A stretch of 64,000 bases of DNA, taken from the NCBI RefSeq assembly GCF_040267705.1, contig NZ_CP158374.1, positions 434,001-498,000 on the forward strand. The letters run 5' to 3'. The DNA is from Agromyces sp. G08B096. GTDB lineage: Bacteria > Actinomycetota > Actinomycetes > Actinomycetales > Microbacteriaceae. Position 1 is the first letter of the stretch, and each line of letters starts with the position of its first letter. Shown here one piece after another: positions 44,996 through 54,508 of the stretch. Below the pieces are notes generated by a model. The model did not search any database. It saw only the letters and a program-made list of their open reading frames with translations, and was not told the DNA's origin. Position numbers and translations under genes: made by a program.

Positions 44996-45781
44996 ATGAT
45001 CGAGATCATCCTGGCCGGCGGCGTCGCCGAGATCGTGCTGAACTCTCCCGAGAAGCTGAACGCACTCGACGAGGAGGCCATCAGCGGGCTCGCCGGCGCG
45101 TACGCGGAGGTCGAGCGGCGAGCCGACGCGGGCGAGGTGCGCGCCCTCGTGCTCCGCGGCGAAGGCCGGGCGTTCTGCGCCGGCCGCGACATCTCGGGCG
45201 TCGACCCCCGAGATGACGACGTGCAGGGCTACCTCGGCGGGCTCGTCGAGCCGCTGCTGCAGCGCATGGCCGCCGTCCCGGTGCCGACGTTCGCCGTCGC
45301 ACACGGCGCCTGCCTCGGAGTGGGACTCGGCCTGCTCATCGCCACCGACATCGTCTACGTCGCCGACACGGCGAAGATCGGCTCGCCGTTCGCGAACCTC
45401 GGCGCGACGCTCGACTCGGGCGGGCACGCCCTCTTCTTCGAGCGACTCGGCGCGCATCGCACGATGGACCTCATCGTCACCGGCCGCCTGATGTCGGGGG
45501 AGGAGGCCGTCACCGCCGGACTGTTCTCGCGGGTGCTGCCGGCCGACGAGGTCGTCGAGGCGACCCGTGAGGCCGCCCGCACCGCCGCGCGAGGTGCGAC
45601 CCAGGCGTTCGTGGCATCCAAGCGGCTCATCGCGTCGCTCCGCGACGACCGCCTCGGGCTCTGGGCCTCGATGGCGGAGGAGAACCGCGCGCAGGCCGCG
45701 CTCTGCGACACCGACGACTACCGCGAGGGGTTCGCCGCGTTCCAGGAGAAGCGGAAGCCGGCCTTCACCGGCCGCGGGTAG
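44996..45781 (+). CDS. paaG: 1,2-epoxyphenylacetyl-CoA isomerase
   Basis: A 261-residue crotonase-fold enzyme following paaE. The oxyanion motif GEGRAFCAGRDISGVDP and HGACLGVGLGLLIATDIVYVADTAKIGSPFANLGATLDSGG match PaaG-type isomerases. The hydratase glutamate in the G-x-x-E-L position is replaced (GVGLGLL), and Asp in ATLDSGG is where isomerases carry their base. This argues for conversion of the ring epoxide to oxepin-CoA. An AGCGAC tract precedes the ATG at 44996, 27 bases after paaE. Last gene of the paaABCDE-G operon and convergent with mnhG. Confidence 0.85.
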   Translation: MIEIILAGGVAEIVLNSPEKLNALDEEAISGLAGAYAEVERRADAGEVRALVLRGEGRAFCAGRDISGVDPRDDDVQGYLGGLVEPLLQRMAAVPVPTFAVAHGACLGVGLGLLIATDIVYVADTAKIGSPFANLGATLDSGGHALFFERLGAHRTMDLIVTGRLMSGEEAVTAGLFSRVLPADEVVEATREAARTAARGATQAFVASKRLIASLRDDRLGLWASMAEENRAQAALCDTDDYREGFAAFQEKRKPAFTGRG

Positions 45782-45802
45782 TCCGCCGGTCGCGCCTCGC
45801 CA

Positions 45803-46150
45803 TCAGTCGTCCGCGTGCGCCGCGATGTCGCGGCCGAGGTCGTCCTCGATGAGCAGGTCGCGGCGCACGTGGTCGGTGCGATAGGCGCTGCGGCCCAGCA
45901 TGTGCGCCGTCATGGGCTGGGTGAGCAGCTGGAACGTCATGATGAGCACCACCGTCGTCACGACGCCCCAGGTGGGGGCTCGCAGCACGATCGCGAGCAG
46001 CACCGCGGCGAGGCCCAGCACCTGCGGCTTCGTCGCCGCATGGAGGCGGGTCAGCACGTCGGGGAAGCGCACGATGCCGATGCCCGCGGCCATCGACAGG
46101 AACGCGCTCAGGAGGATGAGCACGCCCGCGACGATCTCGCCCGCGCTCAC
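45803..46150 (-). CDS. mnhG: Na+/H+ antiporter subunit G
   Basis: A 115-residue, three-helix subunit (IVAGVLILLSAFLSMAAGIGIVRFPDVLTRLHAATKPQVLGLAAVLLAIVL in sections). The motif GIVRFPDVLTRLHAATK is the MnhG/MrpG signature. Start GTG at 46150 overlaps the mnhF stop. Last gene of the Mrp operon, which extrudes Na+ in exchange for protons and supports pH and salt homeostasis. Confidence 0.94.
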   Translation of the reverse strand: MSAGEIVAGVLILLSAFLSMAAGIGIVRFPDVLTRLHAATKPQVLGLAAVLLAIVLRAPTWGVVTTVVLIMTFQLLTQPMTAHMLGRSAYRTDHVRRDLLIEDDLGRDIAAHADD

Positions 46151-46419
46151 GAGGCATCCTGCTTCGCCATGAACCGCGCGATCGAGATCGAGCCGACGAC
46201 CGCGAACATCGCGAGCACCAGCAGGATCACGAGCGTGTCGGTGTGCCGGTTGATCGCCATCTCGGCGCCGAGCCCGCACATCGCGATCGCGAGCAGCACG
46301 TCGGTCGCGAGGGCGCGGTCGAGGATGGACGGGCCGCGGATGATCCGGACGACGGCTGCGAGGGCGCCGATGCCGAACATGATGCCCGCGGCGATGCTGA
46401 TGAGCTGCAGGAAGGTCAC
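46147..46419 (-). CDS. mnhF: Na+/H+ antiporter subunit F
   Basis: A 90-residue subunit with three hydrophobic helices. The central motif VRIIRGPSILDRALATDVLLAIAMCGL is characteristic of MrpF. The GTG at 46419 overlaps the mnhE stop, and its own stop overlaps the mnhG GTG. Confidence 0.93.
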   Translation of the reverse strand: MTFLQLISIAAGIMFGIGALAAVVRIIRGPSILDRALATDVLLAIAMCGLGAEMAINRHTDTLVILLVLAMFAVVGSISIARFMAKQDAS

Positions 46420-47102
46420 ATCTCCTCCTTCGAATGCGCGTCGCCCGAATACGCGTCGCCCGAGTGCGCGCCACCCGAGTGCGTGTCGTCGCGGATGCCT
46501 CGGCGCGGGGCATCCGCACCGGCTGCGCGTCGCTCGCGCCGTGCCCGCCGCACCGACTCCGCCTGCGCGCGCGTGCCGATCGCCAGCACGATCCGCTCCT
46601 CGGTGCCGAGCACGTTGCGACGCGTGCGGTCGATGTCGGCGGCCGTGCGCGTGCCCAGCGCATGCAGGTACAGCAGGCCGCGCTCGCGGTCGATGTCGAC
46701 GACCACCGTGCCGGGCACGACGGAGATCGCCTCGGCCGTGAGCGTGGTCACGAGGTCGCTGCGGGTCAGCAGCTGCACGGCGATGAGCGAGTTCATCGGC
46801 TTCCACCATGGCCAGATCGCGAGGCCCGCGACCTGGAGCGACGCGACCACGACGTCGAACATCATGCGGAGGCCGAGCAGCAGGCCACGCCACGGGTTGA
46901 ACCGGCCGGAGAGCAGCACCGGCGGCAGGTACAGCGCGCGCGTGACGCCGATGGCGAGGAGCACTCCGGTCACCACGGTCAGCACGTCGATGTGGTCCCA
47001 GAGCAGCAGCCACAGCACCACGAGGGCGACGAGCAGCGGCAGCTGCCGCCACGCCGACCGCCACCGCGACGGCTCGTGACCCTCGGCCCGCGCCGGGTTC
47101 AT
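46416..47102 (-). CDS. mnhE: Na+/H+ antiporter subunit E
   Basis: A 228-residue subunit. Two membrane helices at the N-terminus (LPLLVALVVLWLLLWDHIDVLTVVTGVLLAIGVTRAL in parts) are followed by the cytoplasmic MrpE domain with LTRSDLVTTLTAEAISVVPGTVVVDIDRERGLLYLHALGT (in parts). The C-terminus carries a hydrophilic tail with repeated HSGDAYSGDAHS units not typical of the family. ATGA overlap with mnhD at 47099-47102. Confidence 0.93.
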   Translation of the reverse strand: MNPARAEGHEPSRWRSAWRQLPLLVALVVLWLLLWDHIDVLTVVTGVLLAIGVTRALYLPPVLLSGRFNPWRGLLLGLRMMFDVVVASLQVAGLAIWPWWKPMNSLIAVQLLTRSDLVTTLTAEAISVVPGTVVVDIDRERGLLYLHALGTRTAADIDRTRRNVLGTEERIVLAIGTRAQAESVRRARRERRAAGADAPRRGIRDDTHSGGAHSGDAYSGDAHSKEEM

Positions 47103-48688
47103 CGGATGCCTCCGGGGAACACCATCGACACGTACATGTCGGGGTCGACGAGGTTCTCCGCCGCCCGGCCGGTGAGGTCGAACAGCGGTCCCGCGAAGAC
47201 CGTGAGCAGGAGCGTCACCGCCACGAGGGCCGTCGTCGCGGTTACCATGAGCCACGGCGTGGTGCGGGTCGCGGTCGTCGTGGACGTGCCGCCCTCCCAT
47301 TCCTGCACGGAGTTCAGCAGCACCGACTCGTAGCCCTCGAGCTCGTCGCGTCCCCGCCAGAACGCCATGTTCCAGAACCGGGTCAGCGCGTACAGCGTGA
47401 TCAGCGACGTCACGGCGCCCGCCGCGATGACCGCCCAGGTGAGCCACGCCGGGCCGCCGACGTCCGCGGGGGCGCCTTCGGCGCCGGCGACGAAGAGGCC
47501 CACCTTGCCGAGGAACCCGGAGAACGGCGGGATGCCGCCGAGGTTCAGGGCCGGCAGGAAGAACAGGATCGCGAGCAGCGGCGACGCCTTCAGCAGGCCC
47601 GCGAGCCCGTTGATCGAGGTCGCCCCGCCGAACCGCTCGATGAGCCCCGTCGTGAGGAACAGCGCGGTCTGCACGGTGATGTGGTGGACGACGTAGTAGA
47701 TCGTCGCGGCGAGGCCGAGCTCCGTCGACAGTCCGATGCCGAAGATCATGTAGCCGATGTGGCTGACCAGCGTGAACGAGAGCAGACGCTTGATATCGGC
47801 CTGGGTGAGCGCGCCGAGGATGCCGACGAGCATCGTCAGCCCTCCGATCACGAGCAGCAGCGTCGATAGGTCGCTCTCTGTGAAGATCACGGTCTCGGTG
47901 CGGATGATCGCGTACACGCCGACCTTGGTGAGCAGGCCCGCGAACACGGCCGTGACCGGCGCGGGCGCCGTCGGGTAGGAGTCGGGCAGCCAGAACGACA
48001 GCGGGAACACGGCGGCCTTGATGCCGAACGCGATGAGCAGCAGCAGGTGCAGGATGAGCTGCACGCTCGACGGGAGCTCCGCGATCCGCACCGAGAGCTG
48101 CGCGATGTTCGCCGTGCCCGTCGCCCCGTAGATGAGCGCGATGGCGCTGAGGAAGAACAGCGACGACACGAGGCTCACGATGATGTAGGTCACGCCCGCC
48201 CGGATCCGCTCACCGGTGCCGCCGAGCGTCAGCAGCACATAGCTCGCCGACAGCAGGATCTCGAACCCGACGTAGAGGTTGAACAGGTCGCCCGCGATGA
48301 AGGCGTTGAACACGCCCGCCGACAGGATGAGGTACGTCGGGTGGAAGATCGAGACCGGGGTCTCGCGGTGCTGGTCGGCGATGCCCTGCCCGACGGCGTA
48401 GACGAGGACGCCGAGGAGCACGACCGCGGAGATCACGAGCATGATGGCCGACAGCCGGTCGACGACGAGCACGATCCCGAACGGCGCCTCCCAGCCGCCG
48501 ACCGCGACGACCGCGCCATGCCCGGTCTCGTCGACGTTCACGAGGAGGATGGCGGCGATCACGGCGACCGCGCCGAGGACGCTCGCCGACACCGCCATCT
48601 GCGCGCGTCGGTGGCGGCCGAGGATGAGGGCGACCGCGGCGCCGATGAGCGGCAGCAGCACGACGAGCGGGACGAGGACGGCGGTCAC
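47099..48688 (-). CDS. mnhD: Na+/H+ antiporter subunit D
   Basis: A 529-residue proton-translocating subunit related to NuoN/NuoM, with about 14 helices. Signature parts: LYVGFEILLSASYVLL with the key Glu, FGIKAAVFPLSFWLPDSYPTAPAPVTAVFAGLLTKVGVYAI with the helix-broken Lys residues, DIKRLLSFTLVSHIGYM. Start GTG at 48688 overlaps the mnhC stop. Confidence 0.95.
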   Translation of the reverse strand: MTAVLVPLVVLLPLIGAAVALILGRHRRAQMAVSASVLGAVAVIAAILLVNVDETGHGAVVAVGGWEAPFGIVLVVDRLSAIMLVISAVVLLGVLVYAVGQGIADQHRETPVSIFHPTYLILSAGVFNAFIAGDLFNLYVGFEILLSASYVLLTLGGTGERIRAGVTYIIVSLVSSLFFLSAIALIYGATGTANIAQLSVRIAELPSSVQLILHLLLLIAFGIKAAVFPLSFWLPDSYPTAPAPVTAVFAGLLTKVGVYAIIRTETVIFTESDLSTLLLVIGGLTMLVGILGALTQADIKRLLSFTLVSHIGYMIFGIGLSTELGLAATIYYVVHHITVQTALFLTTGLIERFGGATSINGLAGLLKASPLLAILFFLPALNLGGIPPFSGFLGKVGLFVAGAEGAPADVGGPAWLTWAVIAAGAVTSLITLYALTRFWNMAFWRGRDELEGYESVLLNSVQEWEGGTSTTTATRTTPWLMVTATTALVAVTLLLTVFAGPLFDLTGRAAENLVDPDMYVSMVFPGGIR

Positions 48689-49167
48689 CGGCGCACCTCC
48701 CCGTCTCCGGGCCGGGCCGGCGCGGGCTCCTCGTCGCTGGCCTCGATGATCTCCTGGATGGCGCGGTCGTCGGCGGCGGAGGAGCGGATGAGGTCGGCCG
48801 CCTCCTCCGCGTCCTCCACGAGCTCGGCCTCGTCGTCGACGAGGTCGCCCTTCTCGCCGAGCTGGGCGAGCCACCAGGACCGGTAGATGAGCGCGAGCAT
48901 GAACGCCGTGATGCCGAGGTTGATGACGATCGCCGTGAGCACGAACGCCTGTGGCAACGGATCGGAGATCTCCTCGGGGTCGACGCCCTCGCCGAGGATG
49001 GGCGCGAGGCCGGGGGCGCCGCTCATCAGGTAGATGAGGATGTTCACGGCGTTGCCCACGAGAAGGAACCCGATGAGGATGCGCGTGAGGCTGCGCTCGA
49101 GCATGATCGAGATCCCGGCTCCGAAGAGCACGGCCATCAGCACGACCAGGGTCAGCGACGCGGTCAT
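48685..49167 (-). CDS. mnhC: Na+/H+ antiporter subunit C
   Basis: A 160-residue NuoK-like subunit with three helices (LTLVVLMAVLFGAGISIML, ILIGFLLVGNAVNILIYLMSG, AFVLTAIVINLGITAFMLAL). Conserved Glu in helix 1-2 region (MLERSLTRILIGF). The C-terminal 55 residues form a strongly acidic tail (DDEAELVEDAEEAADL) longer than in most MrpC proteins. ATGA overlap with the A subunit gene. Confidence 0.94.
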   Translation of the reverse strand: MTASLTLVVLMAVLFGAGISIMLERSLTRILIGFLLVGNAVNILIYLMSGAPGLAPILGEGVDPEEISDPLPQAFVLTAIVINLGITAFMLALIYRSWWLAQLGEKGDLVDDEAELVEDAEEAADLIRSSAADDRAIQEIIEASDEEPAPARPGDGEVRR

Positions 49168-52100
49168 CCGCGATCACCCCCGCCCTGCGAGGCCGCCGCC
49201 ACCTCGCCCGTCGGGGCGCCCTCCGCCTGGCCGGTGCCGTGCTCGGTCGCGCCGAATCCGGGATGCTCCTCCTCCGACTCCTCCTCCTGTCGGTCGACCT
49301 CGGCGCCGAGCGAGCGCAGGATGTCGAGCACGAGTCCGATGACGACGAGGTACACGCCGATGTCGAAGAGGGTGGAGGTGCCGATCGACAGCGTGCCGAG
49401 CACGGGGACGTCGAGCTCGAACCAGCTCGACTCGAACACCGTCATCCCGAACACGAGCGATGAGGCGGCGGTGCCTGCGGCGAGCAGCAGCCCGGTGCCG
49501 AGCAGCCGCCCGGCGTCGACGGGCGCGGCTTCGCCGAGTTCGTAGCGGCCGCCGGCGAGGTACCGGGCGACGAGCGCGAGGCCCGCGAGCAGTCCGCCGG
49601 CGAAGCCGCCGCCGGGGGCATTGTGCCCGACGAAGAGCAAGTACACCGACACGACGATGGCGGGGTGGAAGAGCAGCCGCACGAGCACCTCGATGAGGAT
49701 CGACCGGCGGCGCGGCGACAGGGTGCGCCCGGCGAGGAGCCAGGTCTGGCGGGTCTCGGCCGCCTCTGCCGCGGCATCCGTCTCGCCTTCGACCTCGGCG
49801 AGGCTCGGCCGCGCGGCGCGGATGCTGGATGCCGGCTCGGGGACGGGCCGCAACCGGTCTCGTCGGTTCGGCTGCTCCTCGAGCCGGGGCGCGCCCCCGG
49901 TGCGCCCCGAGACGAAGAGGAGGCTCGCCACGCCCGTCGCCACGGCGACGAGCACCGAGATCTCGCCGAGCGTGTCCCAGGCGCGGATGTCGACGAGCAT
50001 GACGTTCACGATGTTCTTGCCGTGAGCCTCGATCGCGAGCGCGGGCAGCCCGTCGGCGATCGAGGGCTCCACGCGTGCGCCGAGCGCGATGAACCCGACG
50101 ACGGCCATCACCACGCCGGCGACTCCGCCGATGATGCCGCGCACCAGCTTGTGCACCGGAGGATGCCGCTGCGCGATCTGCTTGGGAAGCCGGCGCAGCA
50201 CGAGCACGAAGACAACGAGCACGATCGTCTCGACGAGGGCCTGCGTGAGTGCGAGGTCGGGCGCGCCCGACATGCCGAACAGGAGCACGAGGCCGTACCC
50301 GGTGACGCTCACGAGGAGCACGGCGGTCATGCGCTGCTTGACGACGGCTGCGGCGACGGCCGCGATCGCCATGACCGCGGCGAGGAAGGGCTGCGACGGG
50401 TAGTCCCAGAGCCGGACGCTGCCGGGCCAGGCGGTGTTCACGATGCCGGCGAAGCCGAGCCCCCCGATGAAGACCAGCACGATGAGGGCGAGATAGCCGG
50501 GCAGCCCGCGGTGCTGGATCGCCGTCGTGACCCACGCGGCGAACTGGTCGACGACCGAGACGATGCCGAGGTATCCGCGGCCCGAGTCGAGGATCGGCGG
50601 TAGCGCCGCCTGCATGCGCGCGACGCGGGCCCTCCCCCAGACGAGAAGCGCGCCGAGCGCGAACACGGCGAGCGACAGCCAGAGTGCCGGCTCGAGGCCG
50701 TGCCAGAGCGCGAGGTGGTACCCCGTTCCGCCGGGGAGCTGGTCGGCGTAGGCCGCGAGGAGCGGCTCGATCCACGCGATCGCGAAGGCGGCGACGAGGC
50801 TCGCGACGGCGAGCACCCCCGGCGCGATGCCGATGAGCGGACTCGGGCGGTGCAGCGGCGTGGGCGCGACGTCGGGGCGCGTGAAGAACGCCCCCCAGAC
50901 GAACCGCACGCTGTAGGCCACCGTCAGCACGGAGCCCGCGAACGCGCCGGCGAGGGCCAGCCAGCCCCACGCGGCGATGGCGGACTCCCCGGATGTCGCG
51001 GCCTCGAGGAACGCCGTGAAGACGCCCTCCTTCGCCACGAAGCCGAGCAGCGGCGGCACGCCGGCCATGGATGCTGCGGCGAGGATCGCGAACCCGGCGA
51101 TGACCGGCATGCGCCGGCCGAGCCCCGAGAGCTTCCGCCAGTCGCGCGTGCCGGCGGCGTGGTCGACGATGCCGACGATGAGGAACAGCGCCGCCTTGAA
51201 CAGGGCGTGCGCGAGCAGAAGGGCGACGCCCGCGAGCGCCGCATCGTGCGTGCCGAACCCCGTGACGAGCACGAGGAAGCCGAGCTGGCTCACGGTGCCG
51301 TAGGCGAGCAGCAGCTTGAGGTCGTACTGCCGGAGCGCACGCCAGCCCCCGACGAGCATCGTCAGGCCGCCGAGGAGGATCACGATCGGATGCCACACCG
51401 TGAGGTCCGCGTACCCGGGGGCGAGTCGCGCGACGAGGTACACGCCCGCTTTCACCATGGCCGCCGCGTGCAGGTAGGCGCTCACCGGGGTCGGTGCCGC
51501 CATGGCGGCCGGCAGCCAGAAGTGGAAGGGCACGAGGGCGCTCTTGGAGATCGCGCCGACGAGCACGAGCGCGATGCCCCACTCGCCGGCGGTGCCCGTG
51601 ACCGGCGACGCCACGAGCTCGGACAGCGACGTCGTCCCGCCCTCGACCGACAGCAGCACGAGCCCCACCAGCATCGCGAGTCCGCCGAATGTGGTGACCG
51701 TGAGGGCCTGCAGGGCGGCGCCGCGGCTCTCCTTCCGACCCGTGTAGTGGCCGATGAGGAGGTAGGAGAGCACACTCGTGGCCTCCCAGAAGGTGAACAG
51801 CACGAACACGTCGTCGGCCGTCACGAGCCCCAGCATCACGCCCGCGAAGGCCAGCAGCAGCGCGGCGAACCGGCCGAGCGCCGGCTCGTCGTCGTCGAAG
51901 TACCACGTGCAGTACGCCAGGACGAGCGCGCCGACGCCGGTGACGACCAGCGCGAGCAGCATCGCCAGGGCGTCGAGCCGGAACGACAGCGCGATGTCGA
52001 GCGCGGGGATCCAGGGGATGGACTCGACGAGCGGCTCGCCCGCCAGCACGTCGGGGAGTCTGGTCAGCAGCCAGACGAACACGGCGGCGGGCAGCAGTGC

Positions 52101-52190
52101 GACCACGAGGAACACCCGCCGGCCGAGCAACCTCGTCAGCAGGGGCGTCAGGAGGGAGAGGGCGCCGAAGGCGACGAGGCTGAAACCCAT
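49164..52190 (-). CDS. mnhA: Na+/H+ antiporter subunit A, with fused subunit B region
   Basis: A 1008-residue subunit related to NuoL. Residues 1-500 hold the NuoL-like core with FTFWEATSVLSYLLIGHY, SKSALVPFHFWLPAAMAAPTPVSAYLHAAAMVKAGVYL and LLAYGTVSQLGFLV. Residues 540-790 are the MrpA C-terminal extension (DLALTQALVETIVLVVFVLVLRRLP and NVMLVDIRAWDTLGEISVLV). The last 190 residues are MrpB-like (LFHPAIVVSVYLLFVGHNAPGGGFAGGLLAGLALV), so the B subunit is fused and no separate mnhB exists in the operon. GAGGAGG precedes the ATG at 52190. First gene of the operon. Confidence 0.94.
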   Translation of the reverse strand: MGFSLVAFGALSLLTPLLTRLLGRRVFLVVALLPAAVFVWLLTRLPDVLAGEPLVESIPWIPALDIALSFRLDALAMLLALVVTGVGALVLAYCTWYFDDDEPALGRFAALLLAFAGVMLGLVTADDVFVLFTFWEATSVLSYLLIGHYTGRKESRGAALQALTVTTFGGLAMLVGLVLLSVEGGTTSLSELVASPVTGTAGEWGIALVLVGAISKSALVPFHFWLPAAMAAPTPVSAYLHAAAMVKAGVYLVARLAPGYADLTVWHPIVILLGGLTMLVGGWRALRQYDLKLLLAYGTVSQLGFLVLVTGFGTHDAALAGVALLLAHALFKAALFLIVGIVDHAAGTRDWRKLSGLGRRMPVIAGFAILAAASMAGVPPLLGFVAKEGVFTAFLEAATSGESAIAAWGWLALAGAFAGSVLTVAYSVRFVWGAFFTRPDVAPTPLHRPSPLIGIAPGVLAVASLVAAFAIAWIEPLLAAYADQLPGGTGYHLALWHGLEPALWLSLAVFALGALLVWGRARVARMQAALPPILDSGRGYLGIVSVVDQFAAWVTTAIQHRGLPGYLALIVLVFIGGLGFAGIVNTAWPGSVRLWDYPSQPFLAAVMAIAAVAAAVVKQRMTAVLLVSVTGYGLVLLFGMSGAPDLALTQALVETIVLVVFVLVLRRLPKQIAQRHPPVHKLVRGIIGGVAGVVMAVVGFIALGARVEPSIADGLPALAIEAHGKNIVNVMLVDIRAWDTLGEISVLVAVATGVASLLFVSGRTGGAPRLEEQPNRRDRLRPVPEPASSIRAARPSLAEVEGETDAAAEAAETRQTWLLAGRTLSPRRRSILIEVLVRLLFHPAIVVSVYLLFVGHNAPGGGFAGGLLAGLALVARYLAGGRYELGEAAPVDAGRLLGTGLLLAAGTAASSLVFGMTVFESSWFELDVPVLGTLSIGTSTLFDIGVYLVVIGLVLDILRSLGAEVDRQEEESEEEHPGFGATEHGTGQAEGAPTGEVAAASQGGGDRG

Positions 52191-52276
52191 CCATCCTCCT
52201 CGCGCCGCGCATCCGTCCGGCTTCCAGCTTAACGGGCGGGTCCTGGCATCCCTCGGCCAGCCGCTAGCGTGGGCGT

Positions 52277-53545
52277 GTGATCCGCGTGCTGCTGTCCGTT
52301 CTCATGGGCGCCGGGCTCGCCGGCGTCGCCGCCTGGATCCTCTCGGCCGACGACGCGTGGAGTGGGCTCGTCATCCCGTGCGTCATCGCGTTCAGCGTGC
52401 TCCTGCCCCTCGTGCTCATCGTGGGCGGGCTCGCCGGGTCGGGCGGCCTCGCCGGGCTCGCCGGCACCCCCTCGGCCGACGATCTCGCACGAGCGGAGTC
52501 CGAAGGCCGGCTCGCGCTCGCCCGGGTTCGGCGCATCACTCGCACCGGCACCTCGATCAACGACCAGCCGGTCTGCGATCTCGACCTCGTCGTCGTGCCG
52601 CGCTTCGGCTCCCCGTTCGAGGTGCGCACCCGGCGACTCGTCGATCTCGTCGAGATCCCGAGGCTGCAGCCCGAGGAGGTCGTCGTCGTGATGACGGCCG
52701 AGCGCGGCCCCTCAGCCGCCACGATCGTGATGGACCCGCCCGACGACTGGGCGGTGCAGGCGAGGTCCGACGAGCGCGTTCGGGAGGTGCGCACGGCCCC
52801 GCCGTTCACCCCGGCGCCCGAGCACGCGCAGCGCGCCGGGCTCCGACGCATCCCGCCGGCGGTCTACGTCGTCGGCGCCCTCGTTGGCGCCGCGGTGGCG
52901 CTCATCCCCGCGTACCCGACGATCGCCGCACTCATGAGCGGACAGACGACACTCGGCGAGGTGCGCCATGCCGCCTCGGACGAGGGCAGAGCCGAGGCGG
53001 AGGCGGAAGCCGAGGCCGCGGCCGAGGCGGCCGCAGGCATGTTCGTCGGCGACAACGCCGAGCGGGCGGTGGGTCTGCTGGCCGAGGAGCTCGGCTCGCC
53101 GCAGGTGACGCAGCTGTCGTTCTGGGGCAGCCGGCTCTCGGCGGTGGCGCCGAGCGCGCCCGGTGCCGCGACGCTGGACGACTTCCTCGTCGAGCGCGAC
53201 GGCGTCGAACGCACGGGCGCCTCGGCCGACCAGCCCGAGCCGGGCGAGCTCGAGAGTCTGCTCTTCGACGCGTCGGCCATCGACTACTCGGTCATGCCCG
53301 GCCTCATCGCCGAGGCCAGACGGCTGAGCGGCATCGAGGAGCCCGACCCCGACCGACCCGACCAGTGGGTGTACCTCGACCGCAGCACGCCGCCGGGTTC
53401 GGACGCGGCGCAGATCGTGTTCGACGTGCCGATCTCGGGCGAGTACTACGACGCGTGGATCACCTTCTCGACGACGGGCGAGGTGCTCGCGATGCGCGGC
53501 GGAGCGCCCGGATCCGCGAGCTATGAAGCGGAGCACGCCGGATGA
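52277..53545 (+). CDS. Hypothetical membrane protein
   Basis: A 422-residue protein not recognised. Two hydrophobic helices open it (VLLSVLMGAGLAGVAAWIL and VIPCVIAFSVLLPLVLIVGG). A cytoplasm- or surface-exposed beta-rich domain (about 70-170: RLALARVRRITRTGTSINDQ ... FEVRTRRLVDL ... VVVVMTAERGP) follows, then another helix (VYVVGALVGAAVALIPAYPTI), an Ala/Glu coiled segment and an acidic C-terminal domain. The segment RLALARVRRITRTGTSINDQPVCDL resembles SHOCT-free 'integral membrane' proteins of actinobacteria. The GTG at 52277 is the start. The stop overlaps the sulfurtransferase ATG, so the two are coupled. Confidence 0.7.
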   Translation: MIRVLLSVLMGAGLAGVAAWILSADDAWSGLVIPCVIAFSVLLPLVLIVGGLAGSGGLAGLAGTPSADDLARAESEGRLALARVRRITRTGTSINDQPVCDLDLVVVPRFGSPFEVRTRRLVDLVEIPRLQPEEVVVVMTAERGPSAATIVMDPPDDWAVQARSDERVREVRTAPPFTPAPEHAQRAGLRRIPPAVYVVGALVGAAVALIPAYPTIAALMSGQTTLGEVRHAASDEGRAEAEAEAEAAAEAAAGMFVGDNAERAVGLLAEELGSPQVTQLSFWGSRLSAVAPSAPGAATLDDFLVERDGVERTGASADQPEPGELESLLFDASAIDYSVMPGLIAEARRLSGIEEPDPDRPDQWVYLDRSTPPGSDAAQIVFDVPISGEYYDAWITFSTTGEVLAMRGGAPGSASYEAEHAG

Positions 53546-54486
53546 CCCGCCCCGACGCCGCACGACGGCCGATCCTCATCGACGCGGACGAGCTGGCCGC
53601 GCGCCTCGCAGAGCACCCCGAGCGCCGCGGCGCACGCACCGTGGTGCTCGACGTGCGCTGGTCGCTGCAGCAGCCCGACGGCCGCGACGCGCATCGTGCC
53701 GGGCACATCCCCGGCGCCGTCTACGTCGACCTCGACACCGAGCTCGCCGACCACGCGCGACAGGGCGAGGGGCGCCATCCGCTGCCCGGCGAGGCCGCCC
53801 TCACCCGCGCGATGCGGCGCTGGGGGCTCCATGACGGCGACACCGCCGTCGTCGTCGACGACCTCGCCAACCAGTCGGCCGCCCGGGCCTGGTGGCTCCT
53901 GCGGTACGCCGGTTTCGACGACGTCCGGATGCTCGACGGCGGGCTCGCGGCCTGGGTCGCGGCGGGGCATCCGCTCGAGACCGGCGACGTCGTTCCGGAA
54001 CCGGGTGACGCGACCGCGCACTACGGCAGCATGCCGGTGGCGGGCATCGACGAGGCGGCGGCGATCGCCGCTGAGGGCGTGCTGCTCGACGCGCGGGCCG
54101 GCGAGCGATACCGCGGGGAGGTGGAGCCCGTCGACCCCGAGGCCGGCCATATCCCCGGGGCGATCTCCGCGCCGACGGCGGCGAACGTCGGGGCCGACGG
54201 CAGGTTCCTCGCTCCCGACGCGCTGCGGACGCGCTTCGCCGAGCTCGGTGCGGTGCCCGGCGCCCGCGTGGGCGCGTACTGCGGCTCCGGCGTCACGGGT
54301 GCGCACGAGGTCGCCGCACTCGCGCTCGCGGGCATCGACGCGGTGCTCTACCCCGGCTCGTGGAGCCAGTGGTCGCGCACCGACCGGCCGGTCGCGACGG
54401 GCGCGGAGCCGGGCGGCGCGGAACGCGGCGCGGCCGGGCCGAGCGAGGCCGAGCCCGCACCTGGCCCGGACGGCGCCGAATCCTGA
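53542..54486 (+). CDS. Sulfurtransferase, 3-mercaptopyruvate type (two rhodanese domains)
   Basis: A 314-residue tandem rhodanese. The N-terminal, non-catalytic domain has VVLDVRWSLQQ and HRAGHIPGAVYVDLDTELAD. The C-terminal domain has AGHIPGAISAPTAANV and the active loop YCGSGVTG with Cys247. The CGSGVT loop is the mercaptopyruvate-sulfurtransferase form rather than CRKGVT of thiosulfate enzymes. The last 40 residues are Ala/Pro/Glu-rich. The ATG at 53542 overlaps the preceding stop by four bases. Confidence 0.9.
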   Translation: MTRPDAARRPILIDADELAARLAEHPERRGARTVVLDVRWSLQQPDGRDAHRAGHIPGAVYVDLDTELADHARQGEGRHPLPGEAALTRAMRRWGLHDGDTAVVVDDLANQSAARAWWLLRYAGFDDVRMLDGGLAAWVAAGHPLETGDVVPEPGDATAHYGSMPVAGIDEAAAIAAEGVLLDARAGERYRGEVEPVDPEAGHIPGAISAPTAANVGADGRFLAPDALRTRFAELGAVPGARVGAYCGSGVTGAHEVAALALAGIDAVLYPGSWSQWSRTDRPVATGAEPGGAERGAAGPSEAEPAPGPDGAES

Positions 54487-54508
54487 CCGGACGCGCGCCG
54501 ACCACCGA

